From an uncultured Acidobacteriia bacterium (GTDB taxonomy: Bacteria > Acidobacteriota > Terriglobia > Bryobacterales > Bryobacteraceae): a DNA stretch of 52,343 bases. Positions 34,587 through 42,806 of this stretch are shown here, piece after piece; position 1 is the first letter of the stretch, and each line of letters opens with the position of its first letter. Below the pieces are notes generated by a model. It had not been told where the DNA came from, made no database searches, and saw only the letters and a list, made by a program, of their open reading frames with translations. The stretch is from positions 1 through 52,343 of the forward strand of contig CAIUOG010000098.1 of NCBI GenBank assembly GCA_903900705.1, written 5' to 3'. The position numbers were made by a program, and so were the translations under genes.

Positions 34587-37300
34587 TTGTTAACCTCGTT
34601 CTGAATCGCCTCCAACTCACGCCCGGCTTCCGCCCACTTGCCCTGGCTGGCCAGTTCGCGGTACTTCTGCATGTGCTGGCGCACGCTCTGGATGCGCGGG
34701 TCGAGCGAGGGCACCTGCTGCGCCGTGGCGGACGCCACCGGATTCGTGCTGACCGGCGCCGCGGCGGGGGCCTGGCCTTCCGCGCTGCCCAGCATAGCCA
34801 GCGCCTGCTCGTAGGTATCCGCGTAGATCAGCCGGTTGCCAATGGCCAGCACCACTTTCTTCAGCTGCGGCATGCGTGCCTGCGTCGCCTGCAGATAGAG
34901 CGGCGAAACATAGAGGAACGTATCGCCCACCGGCAGCACCAGCGTCTGGCCCTGCAGCACCTGCGAGCCCTGCTGGTTCCACAGCGTCAGATCCTTCGAG
35001 ATATTCTGGTCCTGATTGATGCGGGCATTGATCTGCATGGGGCCCAGTATCAGTTCCTGCTTGGAGAGTTGCAGCACCACCACTTCGCCCAGTTTCGGGC
35101 CATCGCAGCGGGCCAGCATCACGCCGATCAGGTTCTCCTTGGAAAGAGGAGTGAACGTGGTCATCAGCATGAACTCCGGCTTCGTCTCGCCGGGCAGGGT
35201 GGCGAAAACGTAGGTCGGGGTGACCGGTTTCGGCTCGCCGTTGCCGGAGGAATACCGCGAGAGTTCCCAGAAATCCTCATTGTTGTAGAACGCCTGCGGA
35301 TTCTTCATGTGGTAGATCCGATAGAGTTCCGATTGCACGCGGAAGAGGTCCTCCGGATACCGCGCATGGGACCGAAGGAACTCCGGCATTTTCGCGGCAT
35401 CTTCGAACAGAGCGGGGAAGAGCGTGCGATACGCGCTGATCACGGGGTCGGCAGCGTCGAACACATAAATGTGCGTCTCGCCGTCATAGGCGTTCACGGT
35501 GGCTTTTACGGCGTTGCGAACATAGTTAATTCCGCCGAAAGCTTCACTCGAACGCGAGAAGGGGTGATAGGCCGATGTTGTGTAGCCATCCACCATCCAG
35601 ACGAGCCGGCCCTGCGGCGTGATCACCATGTAGGGGTCGTTATCCCAGTCAAGGTAGGGCGTCATGGTCTGCAGGCGCTCGCGCACGCGGCGGTGCACCA
35701 TCATGCGGCTGTGATCGGTCAGGTAGCCGGTGAGGATGATGTTGGAATCGCCGTAATTCAGCGCCGCCGCTGCCCGCATCAGCAGCGAAGAAACCGGGAA
35801 TCCGCCTTTACCCGCATAGCGCACCTGCGCATTTTCCGAACCCTGCGGGTAATTGAATTCCTGCTGCGCGGTATCGACAAAAACCGGCTCATGCTGCAGT
35901 TCGCCATAGTAGAGTTCCGGCCGTTCCACTTTGAGCGTGGGCGTCTTCACCACCGGCGGCATGTCCTGGATCAGATTCACGGGCTGGCCTTCCGGCGTGA
36001 GCTTGCTGACCTCCGCCAGCACCAGTCCATAGCCGTGCGTGTAGATGAAATGCGGATTGATCCAGCTCGATTGCGTGCCGGGTAACTGCGTGATGTCGAG
36101 TTCGCGCGGCGAGAGCAGCACCTGCCGGTACTGGCCGTCAATTGTATAGCGATCCACGTCGGTATCGTGGAACGAATAGTAGGGCCGCAGGGCCTGCATC
36201 TGCGTCACGGTGTCGTGGAAGGGCCGCCAGTCCCAGAGGCGCACGTTGTCGAGCAGGGGAGCGTTCTTCTTCAGATCAATCGAGGCCACCGGGTTGGTGT
36301 GCATCTCGATTTCCTTCACATGCGCCGAGAGCCCATATGCTGCCCGGGTCGCCTCGATGTGGGACTGAATATACGGCCGTTCCAGGGAGATTTCATTGGG
36401 CTTCACATAGAAGGAGCCGGCAATATTCGGCACGATGAAAAGCAGCGCCATGCTCACGCCGACCAGCGCGCCGGCGAGGATCCAGCGGCGCAGCAACACC
36501 AGCACGGCTCCCACGAGCAGCGCGCCAATCACCACCCAGTAAAGCGGCAGCGCGAAGTGGTCGTCGGTATAGTCGACGCCCACCATGAAGCGGTGCTGAT
36601 TCCAGACCATCTCGAAACGGCCGAGGTAATATTTGCAGGCGAGCGCCACCAGAAAAAACGAACCAGCGCCCCGGAGAAATTGTGATTCAAGGCCGCCGGA
36701 GAGATGGAAGATGGAAAGGTCGATCTGCCCGGTGCGAAGCTCGGGCAGCGTAAACCGCAACTGCCAGGCACGGGCCGTCAGCCAGTAAACGAGGATCGCG
36801 ACAATCACCAGAGCAAACAGAAAGCCGCGCAGGTCATCCCAGAAAGGCAGGTCGAAAAGATAGAACGTGGAGGGCATCCCGAAGACGGGATCGTGGAAGT
36901 TTTCCACGCCCCTGAGCGCCCGACTGCCGGCGAAGCGCAGCACGGTCCAGTTGTCGATGCCTGCATCCGCCACAAAGAACGAAAGGCCCAGCAGCACCAC
37001 GGAGGAAAGTCGGGAATACAGCGGGTAATCGCTCACCTGCCCGCCTGCGAACTTCACGCCGCGGGAATGTGCGATGAGCAGAACAAACCATGCCAGCATG
37101 CACGCCACGGCTACCGGCAGTGTGGAGTAGGCGTACAGATCAATCCAGGTATGCACCTGCCCGATCTCATTCCACCAGGAGTACTCAATCAGCAGCGAGG
37201 CCGCCCAGCGCGACCCCGCCAACAGTGCAAAGACCAGAATTGCGAGGCCGATCAGCCCGAAACGCTTCGCCTGGCTGACGGTTATTGCTCTCTTTTCCAT
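34583..37300 (-). CDS. UPF0182 family large membrane protein
   Basis: The 905-residue product matches UPF0182 (COG1615). The first 300 residues hold seven predicted membrane helices ('FGLIGLAILVFALLAGSRW', 'LPVAVACMLAWFVLLIAHS', 'LFALVIVAILVYWLTARAW', 'WVVIGALLVGAVLVLLRRW' and others). The rest is a large extracytoplasmic domain with 'NPHFIYTHGYGLVLAEVSKLTPEGQP', 'GKGGFPVSSLLMRAAAALNYGD' and 'VWMVDGYTTSAYHPFSRS' when read in pieces. The end has a short helical 'YRELASQGKWAEAGRELEAIQ'. Function is unknown. The gene starts inside the last codons of pyrC (19-base overlap), an unusual place for this family, and ends overlapping a small membrane protein. Confidence 0.9.
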   Translation of the reverse strand: MEKRAITVSQAKRFGLIGLAILVFALLAGSRWAASLLIEYSWWNEIGQVHTWIDLYAYSTLPVAVACMLAWFVLLIAHSRGVKFAGGQVSDYPLYSRLSSVVLLGLSFFVADAGIDNWTVLRFAGSRALRGVENFHDPVFGMPSTFYLFDLPFWDDLRGFLFALVIVAILVYWLTARAWQLRFTLPELRTGQIDLSIFHLSGGLESQFLRGAGSFFLVALACKYYLGRFEMVWNQHRFMVGVDYTDDHFALPLYWVVIGALLVGAVLVLLRRWILAGALVGVSMALLFIVPNIAGSFYVKPNEISLERPYIQSHIEATRAAYGLSAHVKEIEMHTNPVASIDLKKNAPLLDNVRLWDWRPFHDTVTQMQALRPYYSFHDTDVDRYTIDGQYRQVLLSPRELDITQLPGTQSSWINPHFIYTHGYGLVLAEVSKLTPEGQPVNLIQDMPPVVKTPTLKVERPELYYGELQHEPVFVDTAQQEFNYPQGSENAQVRYAGKGGFPVSSLLMRAAAALNYGDSNIILTGYLTDHSRMMVHRRVRERLQTMTPYLDWDNDPYMVITPQGRLVWMVDGYTTSAYHPFSRSSEAFGGINYVRNAVKATVNAYDGETHIYVFDAADPVISAYRTLFPALFEDAAKMPEFLRSHARYPEDLFRVQSELYRIYHMKNPQAFYNNEDFWELSRYSSGNGEPKPVTPTYVFATLPGETKPEFMLMTTFTPLSKENLIGVMLARCDGPKLGEVVVLQLSKQELILGPMQINARINQDQNISKDLTLWNQQGSQVLQGQTLVLPVGDTFLYVSPLYLQATQARMPQLKKVVLAIGNRLIYADTYEQALAMLGSAEGQAPAAAPVSTNPVASATAQQVPSLDPRIQSVRQHMQKYRELASQGKWAEAGRELEAIQNEVNK

Positions 37301-38565
37301 ACGATTTTTCCCCCCACGACGGTTGCCACGGGACCGCCCCGGAAGCGCCGTCCGTGAAACGGCGAGTTGCGGCTTTTCGAGCAGGATTGCTGCACATCAA
37401 AGGTCCATTCCGTGTCGAGATCGAACACGGTCACGTCTCCGTGCGCGCCGGGCCTCAGCGTGCCCCGGTCGAGTTTCAGAATGTTGGCGGGGCCCGTGGT
37501 GAACAGCTCCACCAGGCGGGTCACGGTGATGCGGTTTTTATGCACCAGCTCATCCAGCGAGAGGCCGATGGCGGTTTCAAGACCGGTGATGCCGAAGGGG
37601 CAGCGCTCAAACTCCTGCATCTTTTCGCTGCCGGCATGCGGGGCATGGTCGGTCGCGATGGCGTCCACCACGCCGGAGGCGATGCCTTCGATGATGGCTT
37701 CCACATCGGGATGGCACCGCAGCGGCGGCTTCATCTTGAAGTTGCTGTCGTAGCTCGAAAGCTCATCGTCGGTGATCGCGAAATGGTGCGGCGTCACTTC
37801 ACAGCTGATCGCCATGCCTTTGCTCTTGGCGAAGGCCACCATCGCGACCGAACGCTGTGTGGAAAGATGCGCCACGTGGAAACGCGCGCCCGTCAGTTCG
37901 GCGAGAAGCAGATCGCGGGCCACCATCACATCCTCGGAAGAAGAGGGAATTCCGCCCAGGCCAAGCCGTACGGATTGATCGCCTTCGTGCATGTCGCCGC
38001 CGGCGCTCAGGTTGAGGTCCTCGCAGTGGTCGATCACCGGGATATCCAGCGCGCGGGCCAGTTCCATGGCGCGACGCATGACGCGGGCATTCATCACCGG
38101 GCGGCCATCGTCTGAAATTGCCACGATTCCAGCCTTGTGCATCGATCCGATTGCGGCCAGTTCCTCGCCCAGGCTGCCCTTCGTGATCGCGCCAATGGGG
38201 AAGACGTTCACCGGCGCTACTTCGCGAGCCCGCTGGATGATGTAGCTGGTGACGGTCGCACTGTCATTCACCGGGATGGTGTTCGCCATGCAGCAGATGG
38301 TGGTGAAGCCGCCCGCAGCCGCTGCTTTTGCGCCGGTTTCAATGGTTTCGGCGTGCTCAATGCCGGGCTCCCGCAGGTGCACGTGCATGTCGATAAAGCC
38401 TGGCGCGACCACCGCGCCGCCGGCATCGAGAACAGCAATGCCGTCGGCCTGCAGCCCGACGCCAACCGCTTCAATTTTTCCGTCGCGAATCAGTACGTCG
38501 GCAGTTGCGTCGAAGCCCGAAGCGGGGTCGATCACGCGTCCGCCGGTAATCAGAAGTGAACTCAT
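37282..38565 (-). CDS. pyrC: Dihydroorotase (type I PyrC)
   Basis: The product has 427 residues, the normal length of type I dihydroorotase. The zinc-binding motif 'GFIDMHVHLREPG' lies near residues 56-68, and 'ISCEVTPHHFAITDDEL' and 'DAIATDHAPH' supply the other metal ligands and the catalytic aspartate. It cyclises carbamoyl-aspartate to dihydroorotate. The start ATG overlaps the pyrB stop by one base (TGATG), and the end overlaps UPF0182. Expression should therefore be coupled through pyrR-pyrB-pyrC. The late loop 'SKSRNSPFHGRRFRG' fits the type I family. Confidence 0.95.
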   Translation of the reverse strand: MSSLLITGGRVIDPASGFDATADVLIRDGKIEAVGVGLQADGIAVLDAGGAVVAPGFIDMHVHLREPGIEHAETIETGAKAAAAGGFTTICCMANTIPVNDSATVTSYIIQRAREVAPVNVFPIGAITKGSLGEELAAIGSMHKAGIVAISDDGRPVMNARVMRRAMELARALDIPVIDHCEDLNLSAGGDMHEGDQSVRLGLGGIPSSSEDVMVARDLLLAELTGARFHVAHLSTQRSVAMVAFAKSKGMAISCEVTPHHFAITDDELSSYDSNFKMKPPLRCHPDVEAIIEGIASGVVDAIATDHAPHAGSEKMQEFERCPFGITGLETAIGLSLDELVHKNRITVTRLVELFTTGPANILKLDRGTLRPGAHGDVTVFDLDTEWTFDVQQSCSKSRNSPFHGRRFRGGPVATVVGGKIVWKREQ

Positions 38566-39497
38566 CAGCTTAATATCCGTTCGAGTACCGCCATGCGCAC
38601 CGCCACGCCGTTTTCCACCTGATTCAGAATCACGGAACGCTGGCTGTCCGCCACTTCCGAACTCAGTTCGCGCCCCCGATTGATGGGGCCTGGGTGCATC
38701 ACGATCACATCCGGTTTTGCCAGCGCGAGGTGTTCGAGGCGCAGGCCGTAGAAGCGGAAATACTCTCCGGCGGACATGGGCGCTTCATGTTGCCGCTCCA
38801 GTTGCACGCGCAGCATCATGATGACGTCCGCGCCCTGAATTGCCTCTTTCATCCGAAACGCGAGGCTGACGCCCGGCGCCAGATTCGCCAGTTCGCGGGG
38901 CAGCAATGATGGCGGACCGCAGAGCACGATGTCCGCGCCGAACTTCGAAAGCAGATGGACGTTGGACCGCGCGACGCGGCTATGGGCGATATCGCCGATG
39001 ATGGCGACGCGCAGGCCGGAAAGCGAAGGCCGGTGGTCCAGAATCGTGCGGGCGTCCAGCAGCGCCTGGGTGGGGTGCTCATGCAGCCCGTCGCCGGCGT
39101 TCACGATCGGGATATGCAGGTGCCGGGCCAGAAACATCGGCGCGCCGGAAGCCGCATGCCGCATCACGATGGCGTGAGGCCGCATAGCGGCGAGGGTGTT
39201 CAGGGTATCCACCAGCGATTCGCCTTTCGAGACGCTGGAACCCTGCGCCGCGATGGTGATGGTTTCCGCCCCCAGGCGCCGCGCCGCGATCTCAAAGCTG
39301 ACGCGCGTGCGCGTGGACGCTTCAAAGAACAGGTTGACGACCGTCTTGCCCTTCAGAACCTCCAGGCGGCGGTAGGTCTCATTGGGAAGTGGCTGAAAAA
39401 AACGAGCCCTTTCCAGAATCTCTTCGATTTCGGTCCGGTCAAGGTTTTCAATACCGAGCAGACCTGCGGTTTTAGCGGACGTGACTGGTGCGGACAT
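38565..39497 (-). CDS. pyrB: Aspartate carbamoyltransferase catalytic subunit
   Basis: The 310-residue product carries the carbamoyl-phosphate motif 'FFEASTRTRVSFEIAARRLG' (split from 'GSSVSKGESLVDTL') and ends with 'MHPGPINRGRELSSEVADS'. This is the second step of pyrimidine synthesis. No pyrI regulatory subunit is nearby, and gene order pyrR-pyrB-pyrC is the arrangement of several non-enteric bacteria in which pyrC is type I and assembles with PyrB. The gene starts 3 bases after the end of pyrR and overlaps pyrC by one base. Confidence 0.96.
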   Translation of the reverse strand: MSAPVTSAKTAGLLGIENLDRTEIEEILERARFFQPLPNETYRRLEVLKGKTVVNLFFEASTRTRVSFEIAARRLGAETITIAAQGSSVSKGESLVDTLNTLAAMRPHAIVMRHAASGAPMFLARHLHIPIVNAGDGLHEHPTQALLDARTILDHRPSLSGLRVAIIGDIAHSRVARSNVHLLSKFGADIVLCGPPSLLPRELANLAPGVSLAFRMKEAIQGADVIMMLRVQLERQHEAPMSAGEYFRFYGLRLEHLALAKPDVIVMHPGPINRGRELSSEVADSQRSVILNQVENGVAVRMAVLERILS

Positions 39498-39500
39498 GAA

Positions 39501-40061
39501 TCAGGCTGTTTCAGAAGCCCGTTCGCAGAGAAGCACTTTCTCCATCTCGTCGATTTCACGGAACTTCACTTCTATGATCTCAACATCGGAGGTCTGCACG
39601 GTGCGGCCCACGTAACGGGCCTCAATGGGCAACTCCCGGTGGCCGCGGTCGATCAGCACCAGAAGCTGCACGCGCGAGGGGCGTCCATGGTCGAAAAGCG
39701 CATCGAGCGAGGCACGAATCGTGCGGCCGGTGTAGAGAACATCATCCATCAGGATGATGTCTTTCCCGGTGACATCGAACGGGATTTCGGTGGCGTTGAG
39801 CTGGGGTTTCGGACCCACCGTGCTCAGGTCGTCCCGGTACAGGTTGATGTCGAGGATGCCGACCGGAACCTCACGGTTTTCGAGCGAAGCAATCTTCGCC
39901 GCGAGGCGCTGAGCCAGGGGAACGCCGCGGCGGCGGATCCCGATAAAGGCCAGCTGATTCAGGTCTTTGGTCTGTTCCAGAATTTCATGGGCGAGGCGAA
40001 CAAGAGTGCGATCGATCTCCGATGCGCTCATGAGCTGCGATTTGACGATTGTCAGGGCCAT
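39501..40061 (-). CDS. pyrR: PyrR bifunctional pyrimidine regulator/uracil phosphoribosyltransferase
   Basis: The 186-residue product has the PRPP-binding motif 'IILMDDVLYTGRTIRAS' (102-117) and 'AFIGIRRRGVPLAQRLA' and is the size of PyrR. In Firmicutes PyrR binds the pyr mRNA leader to cause attenuation; it also has uracil phosphoribosyltransferase activity. Here only 36 bases separate it from the upstream gene, and no room for a classical three-hairpin attenuator exists, so any attenuation site must lie elsewhere or another mechanism operates. An alternative ATG lies at 40031. A TAGAAT -10 candidate sits 7 bases before the ATG. Confidence 0.93.
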   Translation of the reverse strand: MALTIVKSQLMSASEIDRTLVRLAHEILEQTKDLNQLAFIGIRRRGVPLAQRLAAKIASLENREVPVGILDINLYRDDLSTVGPKPQLNATEIPFDVTGKDIILMDDVLYTGRTIRASLDALFDHGRPSRVQLLVLIDRGHRELPIEARYVGRTVQTSDVEIIEVKFREIDEMEKVLLCERASETA

Positions 40062-40068
40062 CGACCCG

Positions 40069-40096
40069 ATTCTAGCGTATGGCTGAAACCCGGGTT
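40069..40096 (-). promoter_or_regulatory. Candidate pyrR promoter and palindrome
   Basis: On the minus strand, TAGAAT (40069-40074) lies 7 bases upstream of the pyrR ATG, so a transcript would be leaderless. A perfect 10-base palindrome AACCCGGGTT (40087-40096) sits just upstream, at the edge of the previous gene's end. No good -35 box is seen. Confidence 0.35.
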
Positions 40097-40097
40097 C

Positions 40098-40457
40098 TTA
40101 CCGCCGCATCCGCCCGCGGATCCGCTTCGTCAGCTTCTCCATCTCATCCAGCTTCTTGAGCAGCCCCACGGACAGTACAAACCGGTCGCTCTTCTCCAGA
40201 TCCAGCTCAAAGGCCTTCGCCTGATCCGCCAGTTCCCGGGCGTCCTTCAGATTCTGCTCATATTCCGCCTTCAGAATCTCGTCCCGCTGGGATTTGCCGT
40301 TGGGCAGATGGTCGCCGGTGTCATGAACGCCCGGAATCGGAAACTGGTCCTGGTGGGAGTTCACGGCCTGGGCGGGCAGCAGTCGCGCGGCAATGGCCGC
40401 CGGAGCCAGCGCGATCACGGCCCGCTTCACTCCCGCGCGTCTGGTGATTTCCGCCAC
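40098..40457 (-). CDS. Hypothetical secreted coiled protein, first gene of pyr run
   Basis: The 119-residue product has a Tat-like or Sec signal ('TRRAGVKRAVIALAPAAIAARLLPA', residues 5-29 in two pieces) and then a helical, highly charged domain ('ILKAEYEQNLKDARELADQAK', 'GLLKKLDEMEKLTKRIRGRMRR'), probably a coiled coil. No family is recognised. It starts at GTG 40457, only 7 bases after a TATCAT element, and 36 bases before pyrR. It might be the first gene of the pyrRBC-UPF0182 transcript, in which case it may concern membrane or envelope function rather than pyrimidines. Confidence 0.72.
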   Translation of the reverse strand: MAEITRRAGVKRAVIALAPAAIAARLLPAQAVNSHQDQFPIPGVHDTGDHLPNGKSQRDEILKAEYEQNLKDARELADQAKAFELDLEKSDRFVLSVGLLKKLDEMEKLTKRIRGRMRR

Positions 40458-40461
40458 ACCG

Positions 40462-40491
40462 TTTATGATAACGCCGCATCGCTATCATAAA
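40462..40491. promoter_or_regulatory. Symmetric divergent promoter (perfect 9-base inverted repeat)
   Basis: TTTATGATA (40462-40470) and TATCATAAA (40483-40491) are perfect complements, 12 bases apart. Each arm contains a TATCAT -10-like hexamer facing outward. The right one lies 8 bases before the hom ATG (40497) and the left one 7 bases before the GTG at 40457, so both transcripts would be essentially leaderless. The arrangement could also bind a dimeric regulator. Confidence 0.6.
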
Positions 40492-40496
40492 AAGCG

Positions 40497-41801
40497 ATGA
40501 AAGATGTCAATGTTGGCGTGATCGGGCTCGGCAATGTCGGCTCCGGCGCGCTGGCGATCCTCAACACAAATGCTGAGCAGATCGCTCAAAAGCTCGGCTT
40601 CCGGCTCCGCGTGGCCGCCGTCTGCAGCCGCTCCGTGGCTTCCCTGAATCTGCCGGACGTGCCTGTCGACGCACTGCGCACGGCCGACTGGCGCGACGTT
40701 GTGACTCACCCCGAGGTCGATGTGGTGGTGGAACTGGTCGGCGGCACGGGCGTGGCGAAAGAGATGCTGGATGGCGCAATCGCCAACCGAAAATCCATCA
40801 TTACCGCCAATAAAGAGCTGATGGCTCTCGAAGGCGCCGATATCTGGGACCGCGCCATCAAGGCCGGCATTAACCTCGCGATGGAAGCCAGCGTCGCCGG
40901 CGGGATTCCCATCCACACGGTGCTCCGGGAAGGAATTTCGGGCGACCGCATCGTCGCCATTGCCGGCATTTTGAACGGTACCAGCAACTACATTCTCACC
41001 GAAATGGAGCGCCGCGGCGACTCCTTCGATCAGGTTCTGGCGGAAGCCCAGGCTCTGGGTTACGCGGAGGCCGATCCCACCGCCGATGTGGATGGTTACG
41101 ACGCCCGCTCCAAGCTGGCGATTCTTTCGGCATTGGCGTTTGGCGAACGAATTACTCCGGGTGACATCTTCGTCGAAGGCATTCGCCGCATCACCGCGCA
41201 GGATTTCGACTACGCCCACCAACTGGGCCACACTATCCGTCTGGTCTGCTCTGCGCAGCAGACGGAACGTGGCCTGATGCTTTCGGTGCGACCGGCGCTG
41301 ATCCCGCAATCGACCATCCTCGCCGGCGTCAAAGGCGCCTATAACGCTGTCTGGGTGAAGGGACATTTTGGCGCGGACACGTTCTACTACGGGCGCGGCG
41401 CAGGCCCCAACCCCACGGGGGTTGCGGTGGTCAGCGATCTGATGCGCGTGGCGCGTGAAATCCGCAGCGGCAGCCCGGAGCGTGTTTCCCCCTTTGCGCA
41501 TGAGCGCCTGGGTGTATACCGACCCGTTTCCATCACACAGCAGCACCGTCCCTACTATCTGCGTTTTCGTGTGGACGATCGCCCCGGCATCATAGCCGAA
41601 CTGGCCGGAATCCTCGCGTCCAAGCGCATCGGGCTTGAAGCCGTGCTGCAGCTTCCGTGCGACACCAAGCACGATCTGCCGTTCGTCATCACCGTGGAAT
41701 CCACCTCGGAACTCGCCATCCGCGAGGCGACCGAGCAGATGAGCAAGCTTGACTTCCTGCGCGAACCGCCTCTCGCGCTGCCGATGGAGCCGCCCCTCTA
41801 A
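40497..41801 (+). CDS. hom: Homoserine dehydrogenase with ACT domain
   Basis: The 434-residue product has the NAD(P) motif GLGNVGSG (10-17), 'ITANKELMALEG', the catalytic 'ASVAGGIPIHTVLREGISGDRI' and 'GILNGTSNYILTEM', and a C-terminal ACT domain from about 350 ('YYLRFRVDDRPGIIAELAGILASK'). It reduces aspartate semialdehyde to homoserine for threonine and methionine synthesis, and the ACT domain likely senses threonine. ATG 40497 lacks a Shine-Dalgarno site and follows a TATCAT box by 8 bases. It is divergent from a hypothetical gene at 40457, with a shared symmetric promoter. The next gene starts 42 bases on. Confidence 0.95.
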   Translation: MKDVNVGVIGLGNVGSGALAILNTNAEQIAQKLGFRLRVAAVCSRSVASLNLPDVPVDALRTADWRDVVTHPEVDVVVELVGGTGVAKEMLDGAIANRKSIITANKELMALEGADIWDRAIKAGINLAMEASVAGGIPIHTVLREGISGDRIVAIAGILNGTSNYILTEMERRGDSFDQVLAEAQALGYAEADPTADVDGYDARSKLAILSALAFGERITPGDIFVEGIRRITAQDFDYAHQLGHTIRLVCSAQQTERGLMLSVRPALIPQSTILAGVKGAYNAVWVKGHFGADTFYYGRGAGPNPTGVAVVSDLMRVAREIRSGSPERVSPFAHERLGVYRPVSITQQHRPYYLRFRVDDRPGIIAELAGILASKRIGLEAVLQLPCDTKHDLPFVITVESTSELAIREATEQMSKLDFLREPPLALPMEPPL

Positions 41802-41843
41802 AATTTCGGGAACTTTCGCACCATTCGGAAAGCAAAGACGTCA

Positions 41844-42773
41844 GTGAATCCAATGCGCAACCTGTTCCTGCTCTTCCTGGCCGCTTTCGTCGCCGGGGCT
41901 CAGACCCCGGGGCCGAGGCTGGAATTCGAAGTCGCGTCCGTCAAGCCCGCGCCGCCGCCTTCCGGTAACATGATCCGGGTGGGGATGGGTGGTGGCCCCG
42001 GCACGCCGGACCCCGCTCGTCTCAACTACGAATTCGTGAATCTCCGGATGGTGCTCGGCGAAGCCTATGGTGTGAAGAGTTATCAGATTTCCGGCTCCGC
42101 CCTGTTGGATTCCGAACGCTTTAATATGACCGCGAAGGTGCCGCCTGGTACCACCAAAGAGCAGTTCCGCGTGATGCTGCAGAACCTTCTGGCCGACCGC
42201 TTCGGTCTGACGTTGCACCGCGAAAAGAAAGATCTGCAAGCCTACTCGCTGGTGGTTGGCAAGGCCGGACCGAAGCTGAAGGAGGCCGCGCCGGAAGATC
42301 CCGCGTCACCCGAACCGGAAATGAAAGGCCCGCCTCAGGGCCGCATGGCGATGGGAAAAGATGGCTTCCCGCAGGCTGCCGGTCGCGGTCGCGGCATGCG
42401 CATGATGATGATGCCCGGCAGGATGAAGATCTCCGCTTCTTCCATGCCGATGTCTCAACTTGCTGAAAGCCTGGAGCGCCAACTCGACCGCGCCGTGGTG
42501 GATAACACGGGCCTCACCGCAAAATACGATTTCGAACTGATCTTTGAACCCGAACAAAACGGCCGCATGATGGGCGGCATGCCCATGCTCGCCGGACGTG
42601 GCGGCCCGCCTCCCGGCGCGGAAGGTGCCCCCGCGCCGCCCGCGGACGCCGAAGCCCCCGCCAATCTCTTCACCGCCATTCAGGAGCAACTGGGCCTGAA
42701 ACTGGAGCCAAAGAAAATCCCGGTGGAAGTCCTGGTTATTGATCACGTGGAAAAGACGCCCATCGAGAATTAA
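41844..42773 (+). CDS. TIGR03435 soil-associated protein
   Basis: The 309-residue product fits TIGR03435, a family found almost only in Acidobacteria. A signal peptide (ending FVAGAQT) is followed by 'FEVASVKPA', 'YEFVNLRMVLGEAYGVKSYQISG', 'LDSERFNMTAKVPPGTTKEQFRVMLQNLLADRFGLTLHREKKDL' seen in parts, and the ending 'EQLGLKLEPKKIPVEVLVIDHVEKTPIEN' in parts. Two Met/Gly/Pro-rich inserts ('GRGMRMMMMPGRMK', 'MMGGMPMLAGRGGPPPG') are unusual and could bind metal. The start is GTG 41844 or ATG 41853. It stands just before the second giant receptor, 33 bases apart, and both may be linked to uptake. Function unknown. Confidence 0.88.
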   Translation: MNPMRNLFLLFLAAFVAGAQTPGPRLEFEVASVKPAPPPSGNMIRVGMGGGPGTPDPARLNYEFVNLRMVLGEAYGVKSYQISGSALLDSERFNMTAKVPPGTTKEQFRVMLQNLLADRFGLTLHREKKDLQAYSLVVGKAGPKLKEAAPEDPASPEPEMKGPPQGRMAMGKDGFPQAAGRGRGMRMMMMPGRMKISASSMPMSQLAESLERQLDRAVVDNTGLTAKYDFELIFEPEQNGRMMGGMPMLAGRGGPPPGAEGAPAPPADAEAPANLFTAIQEQLGLKLEPKKIPVEVLVIDHVEKTPIEN

Positions 42774-42779
42774 CGGTAT

Positions 42780-42806
42780 AATCCCCGAAGCAGATCTGAG
42801 GGGATT
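42780..42806. promoter_or_regulatory. Inverted repeat covering -10 and SD of the second receptor
   Basis: AATCCCC (42780-42786) and GGGGATT (42800-42806) are perfect 7-base arms; the right arm holds the Shine-Dalgarno GGGG and directly precedes the ATG. A perfect TATAAT (42777-42782) overlaps the left arm. If transcription starts upstream, the hairpin would hide the ribosome-binding site; otherwise it could be an operator. Confidence 0.5.

Noticed and set aside
38955-40490. A 511-codon plus-strand frame across pyrB, pyrR and the hypothetical gene
   Set aside because: The minus strand carries canonical PyrB and PyrR motifs; the plus frame has none.
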